DNA from: Deltaproteobacteria bacterium | GTDB lineage: Bacteria > Desulfobacterota > DSM-4660 > Desulfatiglandales > HGW-15 | DNA: 43,993 nucleotides | Direction of reading: 5' to 3' | Assembly (NCBI GenBank): GCA_016930835.1 | Contig: JAFGGA010000038.1 | Location: 1 to 43,993, forward strand | Shown: in pieces, positions 41,425 through 43,993 of the stretch | Position numbering within the stretch: the stretch's first letter is position 1 | How the letters are laid out: each line of letters begins with the position of its first letter | Program-made: the position numbers and the translations under genes | The notes under the pieces: model-generated | The model's database searches: none | Seen by the model: only the letters and a program-made list of their open reading frames with translations | What the model was told of the DNA's origin: nothing

Positions 41425-42819
41425 ATGCAGGATCTACAAAAAACCGTTGCGCCTCATCAAATATTTCAACTGCGAAATGTCCGTTTGTTTATTGCCTTTA
41501 GTGTTTTTTTCACATCCCGTTTCTATTATCCCGTATTTACGATCCTGTTTTTGGATTTCGGGCTCACCTTGGAGCAATTTGCTCTACTGAATGCAGCCTG
41601 GGCTGCCACCATCGTCCTATTTGAGGTCCCGTCCGGGGCCTTGGCCGACGTGATCGGACGACGAAACCTTCTGGTCTTCGCAGGCTCAATGATGGTTCTG
41701 GAGATGGCCTTGCTTTGTTTTGCACCCAGAGGCAATGCCACATGGCTGTTTATCATTATTCTCATTAATCGTGTTGTCAGCGGAATTGCGGAAGCCGCGG
41801 CCAGCGGTGCGGATGAAGCTATAGCTTATGATACCTTAAAAAAACACAATCTGGAAAAAGAATGGCCTAAGGTATTATCTAGACAAATGCGTTATCAATC
41901 CATCGCCCATATTGTTTCCATGAGCGTTGGCGCGGCAATCTACGATCCATCCCTTATGCAACGTGCGGCCGATACACTATATATACCGATCCAGTTCAAT
42001 CAGGGAATAACATTGCGTTTCCCGCTTTACCTGACACTTCTTATGGCCTTGTGCGCATTTTGGACGACCTGGCGAATGAGAGAAACAGAGAGTATGCTTG
42101 AGGATGCGCCTGCCCTAAGAGATCGATGTGTCCCATCCGTCATACAGGCATTCGGCGTGACCTTGAACGCCGGGCGGTGGATACTGCATACCCCTTTTGC
42201 CTTGGTTATCATTTTAGTCGGACTTTTTTTTGACCACTGCATCCGCATGGTTGTCACTTTAACCAGCCAGTATTATCGCCTGATCCAATTGCCCGAGGCC
42301 TCATTCGGTATTATCGGATCCGTCATCTCCGGTCTGGGGATCTTTATCCCACGTATAGCCCGGGGCCTGGTTCAAAAACAATCCCCGATCAAGAACCTTT
42401 GGGTGATGGTTGTGATAACCCTGTTAGGGTTGGCCGGGATGGCATTCGTAAGGCCCATCATCGGCCTGGTTCCTGTAATTTTCATTTCTAGTATGATGTA
42501 TTTACTCCATTTCTTTATGAGCCATTATCTTAACCGTATTACCAGCTCAAAACAACGCGCTACCGTCCTAAGCTTTAAGGGCCTCTCTTTTAATTTGGCC
42601 TACGGCTTGTTCGGCGTATTGTATGCCGCTTGCTTCGCGATCTTAAGAGATCATGCGATAGAGGCCGATCCTCCTCCATCGGCCGCGGATATTGAGAATA
42701 TCGTATTTTCCCAGACTTTGATAGGGTTTCCGGTGTATTTTATTGTTTTTCTTTTTGTTGTTGTGACGTTTGCGCGTTGGGCTTTAAAAAATAATATGGA
42801 GTATAATAATCCCGGATAG
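41425..42819 (+). CDS. MFS transporter, uncharacterised
   Basis: The 464-residue protein has twelve predicted helices. FEVPSGALADVIGRRNLLVFAG is a loop 2-3 MFS motif, and EAAASGADEAIAYDTLKKHNLEKEW is typical of a branch of MFS carriers with a central acidic helix. It follows the first MFS gene closely, with AGGAGATG before its start, so the two probably form one transcript. The substrate is unknown. The pair might form a heterodimeric or paired export system, but nothing in the sequence proves that. Confidence 0.83.
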   Translation: MQDLQKTVAPHQIFQLRNVRLFIAFSVFFTSRFYYPVFTILFLDFGLTLEQFALLNAAWAATIVLFEVPSGALADVIGRRNLLVFAGSMMVLEMALLCFAPRGNATWLFIIILINRVVSGIAEAAASGADEAIAYDTLKKHNLEKEWPKVLSRQMRYQSIAHIVSMSVGAAIYDPSLMQRAADTLYIPIQFNQGITLRFPLYLTLLMALCAFWTTWRMRETESMLEDAPALRDRCVPSVIQAFGVTLNAGRWILHTPFALVIILVGLFFDHCIRMVVTLTSQYYRLIQLPEASFGIIGSVISGLGIFIPRIARGLVQKQSPIKNLWVMVVITLLGLAGMAFVRPIIGLVPVIFISSMMYLLHFFMSHYLNRITSSKQRATVLSFKGLSFNLAYGLFGVLYAACFAILRDHAIEADPPPSAADIENIVFSQTLIGFPVYFIVFLFVVVTFARWALKNNMEYNNPG

Positions 42820-43008
42820 CTTGCGATCTTACAAATCAGATCACACCTGTTCAAAAACGATTTTTTGGGGATACGAAAAGATTGAAACTTAACTTTGTCC
42901 TGTTATCGACGTTATTAAGAAACAATAACTTAAAGAGGCAAAAAGGTCGAATTGAATTTTCTCTTGGACACCAATGAAATCAGATAAACCTTTTTATGGA
43001 GGTGCGTC

Positions 43009-43824
43009 ATGGCGATCATCACGATTTCAAGAGGTACTTTCAGTGGAGGTAAGGCATTGGCCGAACGTATAGCCGAGCGATTGGGGTATCCATGCCTGAG
43101 CCGAGAGGAGGTGCTGGCGGCTACAACAAAAGAGTACGGTATTTCAGAGGCGGAAATGACAACGGCTATGAATAAGCCCCCTCCCTTTTGGCAACAGGTT
43201 CCGGCCAAGCGGTTGGCTTATCTGAAATGCGTGACCGCTGTTTTGATGGAACGGGCGAAAGAAGGTAGATTGGTTTATCATGGACACGCCGGACACATCC
43301 TTTTAAGTGGGATATCCCATCTCATTCGCATTCGGTTGATTGCGGATATGGCATATCGTGTCGAGGCCGCTATGGAGCGGATGGGTCTGGATCATGACGC
43401 GGCCGTATCCTATATTGAAAAAATTGATAAAGAACGTCAAAAGTGGACTCGATTCCTTTATGGGGTAAATTGGGAAGACCCACAGCTTTATGATGCCGTG
43501 TTCAATCTAGAGCAAATGAACGTCTCCGGTATATGTGACTTGATCGTCCGTATGACCGAATTGGGCGTGTTTAAGGTGACAGATCAATCGAAGCAGGTAT
43601 TTGAAGATCTCTCTCTCAGCAGTAAAGTGTGGGCCGCGTTAGCAAAGGATAAACGAACCCGCGCGGTTGCCATTGATATCGTTTCCCGCAACGGCCAGGT
43701 TACCGTTTCAGGCAGCGTGGGTTCGGAAAAAACCATTGAGGCCATTACTCAATTGGCCAAAAAGGTACAAGGCGTGACCAATGTCCGGAACGAATTAGGT
43801 GTGGGCGCGGATTGGTATTGGTAA
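43009..43824 (+). CDS. Cytidylate kinase-like domain fused to a BON domain
   Basis: The 271-residue protein has an N-terminal cytidylate kinase-like (PF13189-type) domain: ITISRGTFSGGKALAERIAE, GYPCLSREEVLAATTKEYGI, GRLVYHGHAGHILL, RIRLIADMAYRVEAAMERMG and DKERQKWTRFLYGVNWEDPQ. The P-loop is the relaxed form with SGGKAL rather than G-x4-GK-S/T, as in many family members. Residues about 205-265 form a BON domain (AVAIDIVSRNGQVTVSGSVG, KVQGVTNVRNEL). BON domains usually bind membranes or phospholipids in exported proteins, but no signal peptide is present here. GGAGGTGCGTC precedes the ATG. The kinase substrate is unknown. Confidence 0.85.
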   Translation: MAIITISRGTFSGGKALAERIAERLGYPCLSREEVLAATTKEYGISEAEMTTAMNKPPPFWQQVPAKRLAYLKCVTAVLMERAKEGRLVYHGHAGHILLSGISHLIRIRLIADMAYRVEAAMERMGLDHDAAVSYIEKIDKERQKWTRFLYGVNWEDPQLYDAVFNLEQMNVSGICDLIVRMTELGVFKVTDQSKQVFEDLSLSSKVWAALAKDKRTRAVAIDIVSRNGQVTVSGSVGSEKTIEAITQLAKKVQGVTNVRNELGVGADWYW

Positions 43825-43851
43825 AGAGGCGCCGAAGCAAAAAGCGAATTC

Positions 43852-43888
43852 GAACTCGCCTTTGGCGAGTTCAATGTTCGAGTTTTTG
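43852..43888 (+). terminator. Hairpin downstream of kinase-like gene, probable terminator
   Basis: GAACTCGCC and GGCGAGTTC make a perfect nine-pair stem around TTT (43852-43872). A T-run (43883-43887) lies ten bases further, later than in a classical intrinsic terminator. Confidence 0.5.
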
Positions 43889-43972
43889 TATCATTTTAGA
43901 TTTTTGGTAACAGTTTAGCTCTTTGAAAAATCAAACCAATTGTGGATTCCGTGATCAAGTCACGGAATGACA
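43887..43972 (+). repeat. REP-like palindromic repeat with AT-rich arm (copy g)
   Basis: GTATCATTTTAGATTTTTGG at the left end is the reverse of the tail found after copies c, e and f. GGATTCCGTGATCAAGTCAC begins the palindrome at 43944, ending GGAATGACAGCAG as in copy a. This copy therefore shows both parts of the element in one unit. Confidence 0.72.
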
Positions 43973-43993
43973 GCAGCCCAATAGGCTGTTCCA

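Overview
The window reads as a chromosomal stretch from an anaerobic Gram-negative bacterium, most likely a sulfate-reducing or syntrophic member of the Desulfobacterota (former Deltaproteobacteria). This is an inference from gene content: two TRAP carboxylate transporters, a multiheme c-type cytochrome, a soluble NuoE/NuoF/HoxU-type NADH module, a lone acyl-CoA carboxyltransferase, and many solitary regulators and carriers. No rRNA, tRNA, CRISPR array, phage or complete insertion sequence was recognised. Most genes lie on the + strand. The long intergenic gaps are populated by several families of small palindromic or MITE-like repeats.

Layout. 1-0.75 kb: 3' part of an ADP-ribosylglycohydrolase gene. 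1.4-5.2 kb: a translationally coupled tesA-ybbA-ybbP-type set (SGNH esterase, ABC ATPase, FtsX-type permease). 5.4-7.8 kb: a divergent MreB-like actin homologue and an LCAT-like lipase. 8.1-10.9 kb: a small DNA-binding protein, a large fusion cytochrome (membrane domain, cytochrome b5-like domain, HAO-like octaheme domain) and a cupin. 11.3-15.9 kb: aquaporin, SMP-30-like lactonase, epoxide-hydrolase-like protein, DUF1330 protein and an O-methyltransferase-like protein. 16-22 kb: two atypical cNMP-fold proteins around an MFS carrier, the second leading directly into a NuoE-NuoF-HoxU operon, followed by a convergent metallo-beta-lactamase-fold gene. 23.9-28.1 kb: Hsp20, a DUF374 acyltransferase, an acyl-CoA carboxyltransferase and a convergent malonyl-CoA:ACP transacylase-like gene.

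28.6-39.1 kb is the most coherent block: a FadR-type regulator divergent from two consecutive TRAP systems (P-Q-M, then P-flavin reductase-Q-M), followed by the two subunits of an AcnX-type dehydratase, the large one broken by a single-base frameshift. A 20-bp motif repeated between the regulator and the first TRAP gene, with a shorter related site before the second TRAP set, suggests one regulon for uptake and dehydration of an organic (hydroxy)acid. 39.2-43.8 kb holds a broken four-helix-bundle gene, a DUF5661 gene, two MFS carriers and a cytidylate-kinase-like/BON fusion.

Most unusual items: the nine-heme cytochrome b5/HAO-like fusion; the cNMP-fold proteins that lack the normal cyclic-nucleotide phosphate-binding residues next to a diaphorase module without a catalytic partner; the TRAP/AcnX locus with terminators placed after each dctP; and a MITE pair, one copy of which sits inside the first TRAP operon.
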